From Leisingera sp. ANG-Vp (GTDB taxonomy: Bacteria > Pseudomonadota > Alphaproteobacteria > Rhodobacterales > Rhodobacteraceae), in contig NZ_JWLD01000032.1 in the NCBI RefSeq assembly GCF_000813725.1, positions 1 to 64,000 on the forward strand: a stretch of DNA of 64,000 nucleotides, given 5' to 3'. The notes under the pieces are model-generated. The model was not told the DNA's origin, ran no database searches, and saw only the letters and a list, made by a program, of their open reading frames with translations. Shown here piece after piece: positions 46,944-55,916 of this stretch; the first letter of the stretch is position 1; each line of letters starts with the position of its first letter. The position numbers and the translations under genes are program-made.

Positions 46944-47204
46944 TTAGGTTCGGATTGCCGATAGATCTGCGGTCCGGATCGCGTGAACCGGCAGATGGAT
47001 GGAAAAATTCCGGCGGACCAAATCCGGTCCGAGTATGGTGATTTGAGTGGCCGGTCCCGGGCAACTGGGATCTTTGCAGTCCAATTCGACAACGGTAATC
47101 AGGGCAAGCTGCCCGGCACCGGCCATTTCACGCACCATGCGCCTTACGCGCTGGATATGCCAAAGCGTGGCAGCCTTCCCTTTGATCTGGGCAGCATAGC
47201 TCAC
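46944..47204 (-). CDS. small conserved-looking protein of the zinc cluster, CxxxxC motif
   Basis: An 86-aa protein of unknown function. It has an amphipathic N-terminal half ([19 protein letters not shown]) and a compact beta-rich half, [26 protein letters not shown], with Cys43 and Cys48 as a possible metal or redox pair. It starts with GTG overlapping the hisI-like stop (GTGA, 47201-47204), which argues that it is a real coupled gene. I recall similar small ORFs beside COG0523 GTPases, but cannot name a family. A zinc-related role is inferred from context. Confidence 0.65.
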   Translation of the reverse strand: MSYAAQIKGKAATLWHIQRVRRMVREMAGAGQLALITVVELDCKDPSCPGPATQITILGPDLVRRNFSIHLPVHAIRTADLSAIRT

Positions 47205-47674
47205 AGTTGCGTTGGGTTCGGCGCGTCGCCGTAAGCGGCAACCGGATCAAAACTCTTGCGGTCTTCCTTGAAAACCAGCGGGGCGCCAGCATCGCTGCCA
47301 GTGGGAACTGCACGGTAGAAGCAGGAGCGGTAGCCCACATGGCAGGAGGCACCTGAGCCTGCGACCGACACGCGCAGCCAGATGGCGTCCTGGTCGTCAT
47401 CGATACGCGCTTCGACAACCTGCTGGACCAGGCCGGACGTTGCTCCCTTGTGCCAGAGAGTCTGACGGGCGCGGCTGAAGTAGTGCGCCTCGCCGGTCTC
47501 CAACGCCAGCCGCAGGGCCTCTGCAGTCATCCAGCCCAGCATCAGAACCTCGCCGCTGTCCGCGTCAGTGGTGATGCAGGGCATGAGCCCGTCGGGACCG
47601 AACTTGGGTGCCAGCACGCAGCCCTCTTCGACTTCCTCGACCGATAGGCGGGGGGCGAAACGAATTTTGTCCAC
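47201..47674 (-). CDS. hisI: phosphoribosyl-AMP cyclohydrolase paralogue with altered zinc site
   Basis: A 157-aa HisI-type enzyme, which opens the purine ring of phosphoribosyl-AMP in histidine synthesis. [37 protein letters not shown] and [11 protein letters not shown] are standard. HisI normally binds zinc with three cysteines: one in DCDxD and two in CHxGxxSC. Here Cys111 and Cys118 are kept, but the DCDxD Cys is Asp93 (IDDDQD, 92-96). No other his gene is nearby, and it reads from a Zur box, so it looks like a zinc-sparing backup copy. The start is GTG at 47674. Confidence 0.9.
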   Translation of the reverse strand: MDKIRFAPRLSVEEVEEGCVLAPKFGPDGLMPCITTDADSGEVLMLGWMTAEALRLALETGEAHYFSRARQTLWHKGATSGLVQQVVEARIDDDQDAIWLRVSVAGSGASCHVGYRSCFYRAVPTGSDAGAPLVFKEDRKSFDPVAAYGDAPNPTQL

Positions 47675-47696
47675 TTGGATACCTTGTTATTGGATA

Positions 47697-47711
47697 TGTT
47701 ATACCATAACA
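47697..47711. promoter_or_regulatory. Zur box between hisI paralogue and cobW-type gene
   Basis: TGTTAT-ACC-ATAACA is a perfect 15-bp palindrome matching the proteobacterial Zur consensus pattern GTTATnnnATAAC. A further TTGTTAT (47684-47690) pairs with ATAACAA (47706-47712) and may widen the site. It lies 23 bp before the hisI-like start and 44 bp before the cobW-like start, able to control both divergent operons. Confidence 0.85.
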
Positions 47712-47754
47712 AACATGATCATTCATGCATCGCAACCCGAAAGAGCGGCACGAC

Positions 47755-48879
47755 ATGCAAAGCCAGACCCCTGTCACCTTGCTCACCGGCTTCTTGGGCG
47801 CGGGAAAAACCACTTTGCTGAACCGTTTGCTGCACGATCCAGCAGCGGGCCGCATTGCGGTTGTTGTGAATGAATTCGGCGATGCAGGCCTGGATCATGA
47901 CCTGATCGAGGAAACCGCCGAAGATGTGGTTCTGATGGCAGCCGGATGCATCTGCTGCTCAATCCGCGGTGATTTGTCGAGGACGCTGATGTCCTTGCTG
48001 GAACGCCGCACAAACGGGGAACTGGCGTTTGACCGCGTGGTGATTGAAACCACCGGGCTGGCGGATCCGGGGCCAGTCCACCACACCTTGCTGATCGACA
48101 AAAACCTCGCGCTGAATTTCGCATTGGACGGCATCGTCACGGCTGTCGATTCCGTTCTGGGCGAGGACACTTTGAACCAGCATGCCGAAGCGCAAGCGCA
48201 AGTTGCCATGGCGGACCGGATTGTTCTGACCAAGCGGGACCTGGCAAACCGGGCTGTCAAACGTGCGCTGGCACGGCGGCTTGACCGGCTGAACCCGGGT
48301 GCCCAGCGGATTGAAGCTGAGCATGGAGCCGTTCCCTCAGGGTCTTTGTTCGGGCTCAGTGCCATGCGCAAGAAGACATCGCACAGCGATGCCCTCGATT
48401 GGCTTGCGGCGTCTGCCGCAGCTGCCCCGGCAGATCCTTTGGCGGGACTATCCGGGTTTGATCTGCCGCAGCCGGAGCCGGTGCTGGAAATCGGCGGCCC
48501 ATCGCACCATGCGGCGGACAGCAGGATCGTCACTGCATCAGCAGCAATCGACACGCCGATTCCGGCCCGGGTTTTTGATTTCTGGCTGGACACGCTCATC
48601 GCATTGCGTGGCGCGGACATCCTGCGGCTGAAGGGTATTGTCCATATCGAGGATGTACCCACCCCCTTTGTCTTTCACGGCGTCCAGCACATTTTTGAAC
48701 CTCCCGTGCCTCTGAAGGACTGGCCGGCAGGCGACCATACCAGCCGTGTTGTGGTGATCGCCCGGGATTTCCCCCAGGAGGATCTCGAGCAAAGCCTGGC
48801 CATGCTGCGCATGCGTCCAAAGGAAGGGGACGAGACCCAGGGCATAACCGTTCACACCCTGAGCGCCGAGGCTTTGTGA
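47755..48879 (+). CDS. CobW/COG0523-family metallochaperone GTPase (zinc type)
   Basis: A 374-aa G3E GTPase. The P-loop is [10 protein letters not shown] (11-20), the metal motif CxCC is GCICC with Cys65, Cys67 and Cys68, and the switch/guanine motifs [13 protein letters not shown] and LTKRDL follow. The C-terminal CobW_C domain includes [12 protein letters not shown] and [10 protein letters not shown]. The subgroup next to Zur boxes and enzyme paralogues is thought to deliver zinc to key proteins when zinc is scarce. I chose ATG 47755; a frame-matched ATG at 47725 has no ribosome site. It is followed by thrS and DUF1826 genes in the same direction. Confidence 0.92.
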   Translation: MQSQTPVTLLTGFLGAGKTTLLNRLLHDPAAGRIAVVVNEFGDAGLDHDLIEETAEDVVLMAAGCICCSIRGDLSRTLMSLLERRTNGELAFDRVVIETTGLADPGPVHHTLLIDKNLALNFALDGIVTAVDSVLGEDTLNQHAEAQAQVAMADRIVLTKRDLANRAVKRALARRLDRLNPGAQRIEAEHGAVPSGSLFGLSAMRKKTSHSDALDWLAASAAAAPADPLAGLSGFDLPQPEPVLEIGGPSHHAADSRIVTASAAIDTPIPARVFDFWLDTLIALRGADILRLKGIVHIEDVPTPFVFHGVQHIFEPPVPLKDWPAGDHTSRVVVIARDFPQEDLEQSLAMLRMRPKEGDETQGITVHTLSAEAL

Positions 48880-48987
48880 CCCTGCGCTTGTTTTCCACCA
48901 ATGTTTCGCGCCGATGAAGCGCTGCAACCCATGGGGCGAGCCAGGACACCCCCCGGCACCGCCCGCACGACCCAGGAAGCAATCACT

Positions 48988-50928
48988 ATGATCCATGTTC
49001 ACTTGCCCGACGGGGCTGCCCGCGCGCTGGCCGCTGGCGCAACGGCTGCCGATCTGGCCGCAGCGATCAGCCCCAGCCTGGCCAAACGCACCGTGGCGGC
49101 CTCGGTCGACGGGTATCTGGCTGACTTTTCCGCACCGCTTCCCGACGGTGCCGCCGTGGAGCTTGTAAGCCGCGATGATCCCCGTGCGCTGGAGCTGATC
49201 CGCCATGACCTGGCTCATGTGCTGGCCGAAGCGGTACAAACGCTCTGGCCCGGAACCCGGACCGCTATCGGCCCGGCAATCGAACATGGCTTCTACTATG
49301 ATTTCGAGCGTGAGACGCCCTTCACGCCCGAGGACCTCCCGGTGATTGAAGCCAAAATGCGCGAGATCATCGCAAGCCGCACGCCTTTTGTGCGCGAGAC
49401 CTGGACCCGCGGCCAGGCGCGCGCGCATTTCGAAGCCGCAGGCGAGAGCTACAAGCTGGCCCTGCTGGATGCGATCCCCGAGGGCGAGCCGGTGACCATT
49501 TACCGGCAGGGTGATTGGCTGGACCTCTGCCGCGGCCCGCATATGCGCCACACGGGCGACGCCGGGGCTGCCTTCAAGCTGACACGTGTTGCCGGGGCCT
49601 ATTGGCGCGGCGATGCCAACAACCCGATGCTCAGCCGGATCTACGGCGTGGCCTTCGCCTCCAAGGCTGATCTGGACGCACATCTCACCATGATGGCCGA
49701 GGCGGAAAAGCGCGACCACCGGCGGCTGGGCCGCGAGATGGACCTGTTCCATTTCGAAGAAGTCGCGCCGGGTTCCATCTTCTGGCACCCGAAGGGCTGG
49801 CGCCTGTTCCAGACCCTGATCGGCTACATGCGCGACCGTCAGGAGGCAGCGGGCTATCTGGAAGTGAACTCGCCCGACATCATGGACCGCGCGCTGTGGG
49901 AGACCTCAGGCCATTGGCAGAACTACCGCGCCAACATGTTCCTGGCGCAAACCGAGGACGACCGCGACTACGCGCTGAAGCCGATGAACTGCCCCGGCCA
50001 CATGCTGATCTACGGGCAAGGCACCAAAAGCTACCGCGATCTGCCGCTGAAGCTTGCCGAATTCGGCAAGGTGCATCGCTATGAGCCTTCCGGCGCGCTG
50101 CACGGGCTTTTGCGGGTGCGCAGCTTTACCCAGGATGATGCACATATCTACTGCACGCCCGAGCAGCTGACCGAAGAGTGCCTGAAGGTCAACGATCTGG
50201 TTCTGTCCATCTACCGTGACTTCGGCTTTGAGGATGTCCGCATCAAGCTCTCCACCCGGCCGCAAAACCGGATCGGCAGCGAGGAGAGCTGGGACCGCGC
50301 CGAAGATGCGCTGCGCAGGGCGCTGGACGTTTCAGGGCATGAATACACTCTGTTCGAGGGTGAAGGCGCGTTCTACGGGCCGAAACTAGAGTATGTCCTG
50401 CGCGACGCCATCGGACGGGACTGGCAATGCGGCACGCTGCAGGTCGATTTCAACCTGCCTGAGCGCTTCGGATCCTCTTATGTGGCGGCTTCCGGAGAAA
50501 AACTTCCGCCGGTTATGCTGCACCGGGCGCTGTTCGGGTCCCTGGAACGTTTCACCGGCATCCTGATCGAACATCACGCGGGCCATCTGCCGCTGTGGCT
50601 GGCGCCGGTTCAAGTGGTCGCCGCAACCATCACCGGTGCCGCCGATGACTGGGCCAAGGAGGTTGCCCAGGCCATGCGCGCCGCCGGATTGCGGGTGGAG
50701 ACAGACCTGCGCAACGAGAAAATCGGCTACAAGGTGCGCGAACACGCGCTAAAGAAAATCCTCGTTCAGATCGCACTTGGCATGCGCGAGGCAGAAGAGC
50801 GGACGGTCACCATCCGCCGCCACGGCGAGGCCAGGACGCAGACGCTGCCTTTGTCCGAAGCCATCACACTATTGACGCAGGATGCAGTACCTCCTGCAGC
50901 GGCCCAGGCGGAGCGCTTCATGCCATGA
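48988..50928 (+). CDS. thrS: threonyl-tRNA synthetase (probable second, Zur-linked copy)
   Basis: A 646-aa class II synthetase, full length. It has the TGS domain (1-65), the editing domain with His73/His77 (HDLAH) and Cys181/His185 (CRGPH), and the catalytic core with zinc ligands Cys335 (MNCPGH), His386 (DDAHIY) and His512 (MLHRAL), plus the anticodon domain. Location 109 bp after the COG0523 gene suggests it is the zinc-stress ThrRS copy known from such clusters; a housekeeping thrS would then lie elsewhere. The ATG at 48988 follows AGGAAG. Confidence 0.93.
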   Translation: MIHVHLPDGAARALAAGATAADLAAAISPSLAKRTVAASVDGYLADFSAPLPDGAAVELVSRDDPRALELIRHDLAHVLAEAVQTLWPGTRTAIGPAIEHGFYYDFERETPFTPEDLPVIEAKMREIIASRTPFVRETWTRGQARAHFEAAGESYKLALLDAIPEGEPVTIYRQGDWLDLCRGPHMRHTGDAGAAFKLTRVAGAYWRGDANNPMLSRIYGVAFASKADLDAHLTMMAEAEKRDHRRLGREMDLFHFEEVAPGSIFWHPKGWRLFQTLIGYMRDRQEAAGYLEVNSPDIMDRALWETSGHWQNYRANMFLAQTEDDRDYALKPMNCPGHMLIYGQGTKSYRDLPLKLAEFGKVHRYEPSGALHGLLRVRSFTQDDAHIYCTPEQLTEECLKVNDLVLSIYRDFGFEDVRIKLSTRPQNRIGSEESWDRAEDALRRALDVSGHEYTLFEGEGAFYGPKLEYVLRDAIGRDWQCGTLQVDFNLPERFGSSYVAASGEKLPPVMLHRALFGSLERFTGILIEHHAGHLPLWLAPVQVVAATITGAADDWAKEVAQAMRAAGLRVETDLRNEKIGYKVREHALKKILVQIALGMREAEERTVTIRRHGEARTQTLPLSEAITLLTQDAVPPAAAQAERFMP

Positions 50929-51004
50929 ACACGCGCTTCAGAGGCAAAGCAATGCAGTCTGCTGCCCCATGTTTCCCGACGGCATCCCCAAAGGGTTTCG
51001 AACC

Positions 51005-51640
51005 ATGAGCATTGTTGATTTTCCCATTCGCGGCGAAGCATGTTCCGTGCTGCAGGCGCGCGATGCATCGGCCTTATCCGGTATCAAGCAGCCGGGTGTC
51101 GCGGCCGCAATCTGGCAGCGCGAGCCTGCGCCAGAGTTTGTCAATTGGATTTCCGGACTGCCGCCGGACAAGCTGCCGAAGCTGCGCAGCCTTGTTGGCG
51201 CCGATGCGCTGGAAGGGTGCATTCAGGCGGCCTGCAGCCTGGCCGGAACGCCTGCCGGCCCAGAGCGGGACATGCTGGCAGGCGACATCGCCGCGCTTGG
51301 ATACCTCATGAGTGAAATCATGGAGACGCCGCTTCTGCATGTGCGTCTGGAAGCGGTCTCCACGAACGCCTGCCGCAGGTTCCATGTCGACAACATGACG
51401 GCCCGGATGCTGTGCACTTACCGCGGGGCAGGGACCCAGCTTACCCAGCCCGGTACCGAAGCTGCGCCGCTCTCTGTGTCGCAGGGCAGCGCGGTGCTGT
51501 TGCGCGGGCGCTGCTGGCCCGGGGAGGAGCAGACAGTGCTTCTGCACCGCTCGCCGCCCATCGAAGGAACGGGAGAAACCCGCCTGCTGGCCGTTATTGA
51601 TCCAGCTTTCGACTATAAGCCGGAGGGCCGCTTGCACTGA
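51005..51640 (+). CDS. DUF1826 domain protein
   Basis: A 211-aa protein of the DUF1826 family, which often sits in COG0523/Zur clusters. The conserved core is CRRFHVDNMTARMLCTYRGAGTQ and LLHRSPPIEGTGETRLLAVID. His127-x-Asp129, His181 and Arg193 have the order and the distal 12-residue His-Arg spacing of the Fe(II)/2-oxoglutarate oxygenase facial triad. That similarity is my inference and needs structural support. It follows thrS by 76 bp. Confidence 0.85.
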   Translation: MSIVDFPIRGEACSVLQARDASALSGIKQPGVAAAIWQREPAPEFVNWISGLPPDKLPKLRSLVGADALEGCIQAACSLAGTPAGPERDMLAGDIAALGYLMSEIMETPLLHVRLEAVSTNACRRFHVDNMTARMLCTYRGAGTQLTQPGTEAAPLSVSQGSAVLLRGRCWPGEEQTVLLHRSPPIEGTGETRLLAVIDPAFDYKPEGRLH

Positions 51641-51720
51641 GCGCGCTGTCCGCAAGTTGCGGTGCTTTGCCGGAATGGCGCAGCAGCTGTTTGCTGTGTT
51701 CCCAAGAAGAAAGGTATCAG

Positions 51721-52164
51721 ATGCTGGAAGACCCAACTGCTGTGCTCCCAAAGGACGGTCCGGATACTGAAACCGGCACGCACTCATGCCTGGCAGGGAG
51801 CCGTGCACTTCTGCTCCGCTGGATCGAGGCTCTTGGCACGAAAGACATTGACGCCCTGCTTGCGCTTTACTCCGAAACGGCAATCCTCGTGCCGGCTATG
51901 CAAAACTACATCTGCAGGGACACAGCCGAACGCCGCGCCTACTTTGAAAAGCTGCTGGCAAACCCCGGTCTGACGTGCCAGCTCAACACTGTTTGCATGA
52001 GCGCTGGCCGCACCGCTGCAACCGCAACTGCTGCCGGGCACTACACGTTCTCGTTCGAGCGTGACGGTGAGGATGAAATTATCCCGGCACGCTTCCTGTA
52101 CTGTTTTGAAGAAATCGGTGGTGTCTGGCTTATCGCAAGCCACCATTCGTCCAAATTCGTGTGA
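51721..52164 (+). CDS. SnoaL/NTF2-like small protein
   Basis: A 147-aa protein resembling the SnoaL-like/DUF4440 cone-shaped fold: LLLRWIEALGTKDIDALLALYSETAILVPAMQN at the N-terminus, RAYFEKLLANPG, and the C-terminal strand GVWLIASHHSSKFV. Such domains are ligand-binding or isomerase-like; some associate with gamma-class carbonic anhydrase-like or kinase partners. It follows DUF1826 by 80 bp and may be the last gene of the zinc operon. Function is unknown. Confidence 0.8.
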   Translation: MLEDPTAVLPKDGPDTETGTHSCLAGSRALLLRWIEALGTKDIDALLALYSETAILVPAMQNYICRDTAERRAYFEKLLANPGLTCQLNTVCMSAGRTAATATAAGHYTFSFERDGEDEIIPARFLYCFEEIGGVWLIASHHSSKFV

Positions 52165-52700
52165 ACGGCTGCCTGCGGCGGGAATGGCATCAGCGGCTCC
52201 GGCCCTCAGTCTGCCGACAGCCGAATGACACCATGCTGGTCAACGATCCCCTGCTGATCAGGAGCCGGAGAGGATTTCCGGGTATCGCCAGATTTGAGGA
52301 TCCAGGCAGCCGGTATGAGCATGCCCCGCAAGTGCCGGCGGACCACGCGCATCCAGAATCTGACGGGTGCTTCAACGCAACCTGCAGCACTTTTTGCAAG
52401 TGCCGCAGAACTATGGAGTGTTTGAAATGCCATTTGGTTCCGTGCAGCTGTGATTGACCACCGGAAGCGCCGCGATCTGTTCCCTCGATTGCAAGAGAAA
52501 CCCGGAGGCTGGCCACCAAGACTCTATGCCAATACCGTGCAAAGTTCTGGCGCAGACCCCGGATGCACGGCTGACGCATCATGTTCCACACGAGCTAAGC
52601 TTCCGCTGCTGTCCCGGATCCAGCCGCACTTGCGGATGGGCTCTTAAAAAAAGAACTTATTACTGCCTGGTACGAGGGTATCAGTCAGATGCGCGGCACC
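52165..52700. other. 536-bp intergenic region, no firm gene
   Basis: Between convergent genes. A plus-strand frame ending at 52457 has a Cys-rich tail (TCSTFCKCRR, then MECLKCHLVPCSCD), but the rest of it looks unconstrained. Nothing else coding is convincing, and the sequence does not contain the palindromic repeat core found at other convergent gaps. Confidence 0.3.
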
Positions 52701-53531
52701 TCATTCTGCCGCCTCTACTGGTTTAGCCCAATCCTCCCACCCCGTGCCGGCAGTCAGGACAGGCCCGTTCCAGGCAAAGGGGATCTGATGAATGGTCGTG
52801 TCTTGCCCATCAATCAGCAGCACGAAATAGGCCGGGTCCATTGGGGCACCTTTCAGCAAGTCGGTTTCGCTCAGGTCCGGGATCGACTGGTTGCCGGTCG
52901 AAGGCACACTGGCAAAAGGAACACCTGCCAGGCGTCCGTGGATTGGTGCGTGGACATGGCCGAAATGGATGTAGTCGATTTTGCGGGCATGTTCCTTGAT
53001 CAGGTCCCGGAATGGGCCGCGATCGTCCTGGACCAATGCGATCCTGTCTTCTGCGGGCAGCCCCACCAGCATTGGGTTGTGATGCAGAAAAATGCGAGCG
53101 CGTTCGCAGCTTTCCAGCTCAGCCCTCAGCCAAGCGCGCCGGGCAGCGCAGAAATGTCCGGCATGGGTCCGCTCGCCAATGCTGTCGAGATAGATGAATT
53201 GCGTCCCCCCGACTGTTTCGGAGTGATTGACGAAGCCGTTTTTGTCCACGGGATGACCTGTGAAGACGGAGCGGAAGGTTGCCCGGTCGTCGTGGTTTCC
53301 AATCATCAGCCGCACCGGAATTGGCAGGTCGGCGATGGCAGCTTGCAGCGCTTCATAAGCCGCGCGTTCCCCCCAATGAGCCAGATCGCCGGTGATGATG
53401 ACGCGTGCAGCGTCGGCATGATTTTCCATCACATGGGCCAAGGCGAGCGCAAATCGGGCATGGGGGTCCAGCCCGCCCATTTCTTCGCCGGGGACCGTCA
53501 GGTGAATGTCTGAGATTTGGATGATCTTCAT
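52701..53531 (-). CDS. calcineurin-type metallophosphoesterase (CpdA/GpdQ-like phosphodiesterase)
   Basis: A 276-aa binuclear metal phosphodiesterase. Metal-site motifs in order are ISDIHL, ITGDLAHWG, MIGNHDDR, FLHHNP and HFGHVHAPIHG, the class III cyclic-nucleotide/glycerophosphodiesterase pattern. It lies 64 bp after the binding-protein gene of a Ugp-like importer on the same strand, so hydrolysis of an imported glycerophosphodiester is more likely than cAMP turnover. No signal peptide: it acts in the cytosol. Confidence 0.88.
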   Translation of the reverse strand: MKIIQISDIHLTVPGEEMGGLDPHARFALALAHVMENHADAARVIITGDLAHWGERAAYEALQAAIADLPIPVRLMIGNHDDRATFRSVFTGHPVDKNGFVNHSETVGGTQFIYLDSIGERTHAGHFCAARRAWLRAELESCERARIFLHHNPMLVGLPAEDRIALVQDDRGPFRDLIKEHARKIDYIHFGHVHAPIHGRLAGVPFASVPSTGNQSIPDLSETDLLKGAPMDPAYFVLLIDGQDTTIHQIPFAWNGPVLTAGTGWEDWAKPVEAAE

Positions 53532-53595
53532 ATCTGTACTCTGCCCGGAGGAGAACCGGCCGCGCGCGAACCGGCACGCAGCCGGAAAGGTGTCT

Positions 53596-54843
53596 TTAGC
53601 CGTTAGGCATCAGGTCGGCGACTTCTTCGACCATGTCCTGCTGCAGCTCTTTCATGTCGGCGGCGTCGCCGGTGACAATGCGCTCGATGCCGTCATAGAT
53701 CACCTGGGTGATCGCCAGGCCATTGTCGCCCGGATAAGCCAGCCAGTCGCGCAGCAGAGGCAGCTGGTCCACGGCGGTCTGCTTGTTGGGGTTCTGGTCA
53801 TAGAAATCAGCCAGGATAACTTCGTTTGCGGCCTTGTTCGGCGGCATGTAGCCAGTGGTCTTGGCCACTTCTGCGGCGCCTTCACCGCTGGTGATGAATT
53901 TCAGCCAGGTCCAGGCGGCTTCCTGCACTTTCGGATCATCCGAGGCTGAAGTCAGCATGGCGGCATTGCCGCCCGCCGGCAGACCCTTGGGTGTTTCATC
54001 CATCCCGGGAAAAGGACCCGTTTTCAGCTCAAACTCACCCTGCGAGCGCTCAACAGCACCCAGGGCGGAAGTCGACCAGAATATCATGCCGATTTCGCCT
54101 GCCGAGAAGGACGACAGGGCCGCTTTCCACTCAAGGTTCTGCATCTCGCACTTGGTGAAAATCTTCTGCATTTGCTCCATTGCGGCCAGCGCTTCGGGGC
54201 TGTCCAGAGTCACGACGCCGTTTTCAACGATGGCTTTGTCCTGCGACCACATCAGCGCCTGCATGAACCAGTTGCCGGTGATGTTCCAACCCCAGAAAAT
54301 CGGGTTATCGATGCCGTTGGCCTTCATGGTTTCACACATGCCGATCACCTCGTCCCAGGTGGTGGGCAGGGTTTCAACTCCGGCTTCTTTCAGCAGATCC
54401 ATGTTGTAATAGCCAACCGGCAGCGAGACCGAGAACGGCAGGCCGTGAACGTTTTCACCAAAGGTCGACAGCGACAGCATGGCGTCGTGATAGCCGTCCT
54501 TGGCAAAGTCGGTTTCTTTGGCGATGAAAGGTTCCAGCGACTTGGCAATGCCTTTGTCCACCAGGATCTGCTGGCGGTTCAGGCCCTGCATGGTGACGTC
54601 GGGCAGGTTGCCGGACACCGCTTCACGCAGAATGGTGTTGGTGCCGTCTTCGTAGGATTCATAGGTGGCGCGGAATTTCACATCGATGTTCGGATGCGCT
54701 TCCTTGAAGGCCGGCATCATGGCTTCATAGGTGACGTCAAACAGATGGCTGTAGGGATAGGCGAATTCGATGGTCACGGTGTCTTCGGCCACCACGGCGG
54801 TGGCGGTCAGCGCCAAAGCCATTGCAGACAGGGCGGTTTTCAT
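53596..54843 (-). CDS. ABC transporter substrate-binding protein, UgpB-like
   Basis: A 415-aa periplasmic binding protein of the sugar/glycerol-3-phosphate class (SBP family 1). The signal peptide MKTALSAMALALTATAVVA is followed by EDTVTIEFAYPYSHLFD. Internal landmarks are LPDVTMQGLNRQQILVDKG, PFSVSLPVGYYNMDLLKEAG, GEIGMIFWSTSALGAVE and the C-terminal WTWLKFITSGEGAAEVAKTTGYMP. ATG 54843 has AGGAAG upstream; the much longer open frame is not credible. It follows the UgpE-like gene by 110 bp. Confidence 0.9.
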   Translation of the reverse strand: MKTALSAMALALTATAVVAEDTVTIEFAYPYSHLFDVTYEAMMPAFKEAHPNIDVKFRATYESYEDGTNTILREAVSGNLPDVTMQGLNRQQILVDKGIAKSLEPFIAKETDFAKDGYHDAMLSLSTFGENVHGLPFSVSLPVGYYNMDLLKEAGVETLPTTWDEVIGMCETMKANGIDNPIFWGWNITGNWFMQALMWSQDKAIVENGVVTLDSPEALAAMEQMQKIFTKCEMQNLEWKAALSSFSAGEIGMIFWSTSALGAVERSQGEFELKTGPFPGMDETPKGLPAGGNAAMLTSASDDPKVQEAAWTWLKFITSGEGAAEVAKTTGYMPPNKAANEVILADFYDQNPNKQTAVDQLPLLRDWLAYPGDNGLAITQVIYDGIERIVTGDAADMKELQQDMVEEVADLMPNG

Positions 54844-54953
54844 GGAAATCTTCCTCTCATTCCTGACGTGGAGCGCTTGTGTTTGGCGATGCACGCTCCG
54901 GGTTGATCCCTGACGGGATATCGGGAGGGTGCGGGGCGGCCCGCACCCGAAAC

Positions 54954-55916
54954 TCATTTCATGCCGTTCAAGGTGATTCCTTCGATGAAGCGCTTCTGCG
55001 CCACCAGGAAAGCTACGATTAATGGGGTGACGATCACGGTCGCTGCGGCCATCATCGGCCCAAAGAACGACCCGTCGCCGTCGCCTTTGAATTCCCGCAG
55101 TCCCAAGGGCGGCGTGAACAGGTCGCGGTTGCCGGTGACCACGATGCGGGGCCAGAAGTAGTCGTTCCAATGGGCCACGATTGAGAAAATCGCAAAGGCC
55201 AGAAGTGCGGGGATTGCGGTGGGCAGCATCACGCGCCAGACAATGGCGAACTCTCCCATCCCATCCATGCGTGCCGCATCAATCAGATCATCCGGCACCG
55301 TCATGAAGAACTGGCGCATCAGGAAGATGCCAAAGACCGAGATCGTCCAAGGCACAACAAGCGCGGCATAGGTATTGGTCAGCCCCAGCTTGGCCAGCAT
55401 GATGTAAAGCGGCAGCGCAATGGCGTGGACTGGGATCAGCAGGCAAAACAGAACCAGGCCAAACACCGCATCTCGCCCCCAGAATTTCAGCTTGGCCAGC
55501 GCATAGGCGGCGGGCAAGGCGACCACGACCTGGATCAGAAAGATCGACGCCGTCACGATGACCCCATTCAGCAGGTAACGCAGCAACGGTGCCTCGGTGA
55601 ATGCTTTGGTGTAATTGAACACCACGGGCCGCATGGAGCACTCTGCCGTGGCCTCAGCAGCCAGCGCATCGCGGATCGTGCTGTCGCTTTGCCCCGGGAA
55701 GCGGTCTGCGGCGGCAGCAATGTCGTTGCGGTCAGGGTCGCGCAGTTTGACACAGCGCTCATCCACCATCAGCTGCTGCTGCCCGAAAAAGCCGCCCTCT
55801 CCCCGGTCAATTTCTCCAGGAGATTTGAAGGAATAGCTGACCATCATATAAAACGGCGCCAGGACGACGATCACACCAAGGATCAGGATCAGGTGCTTCC
55901 ACCAGTCGCGGGTCAT
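54954..55916 (-). CDS. ABC transporter permease, UgpE-like
   Basis: A 320-aa MalG-type permease. It has six predicted helices and the EAA loop DAARMDGMGEFAIVWRVMLP that docks on the ATPase. After the first helix there is an unusually long periplasmic loop (about 35-95, FFGQQQLMVDERCVKLRDPD...), which may contact the binding protein. It begins inside the end of the UgpA-like gene (ATGA overlap). Confidence 0.92.
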   Translation of the reverse strand: MTRDWWKHLILILGVIVVLAPFYMMVSYSFKSPGEIDRGEGGFFGQQQLMVDERCVKLRDPDRNDIAAAADRFPGQSDSTIRDALAAEATAECSMRPVVFNYTKAFTEAPLLRYLLNGVIVTASIFLIQVVVALPAAYALAKLKFWGRDAVFGLVLFCLLIPVHAIALPLYIMLAKLGLTNTYAALVVPWTISVFGIFLMRQFFMTVPDDLIDAARMDGMGEFAIVWRVMLPTAIPALLAFAIFSIVAHWNDYFWPRIVVTGNRDLFTPPLGLREFKGDGDGSFFGPMMAAATVIVTPLIVAFLVAQKRFIEGITLNGMK

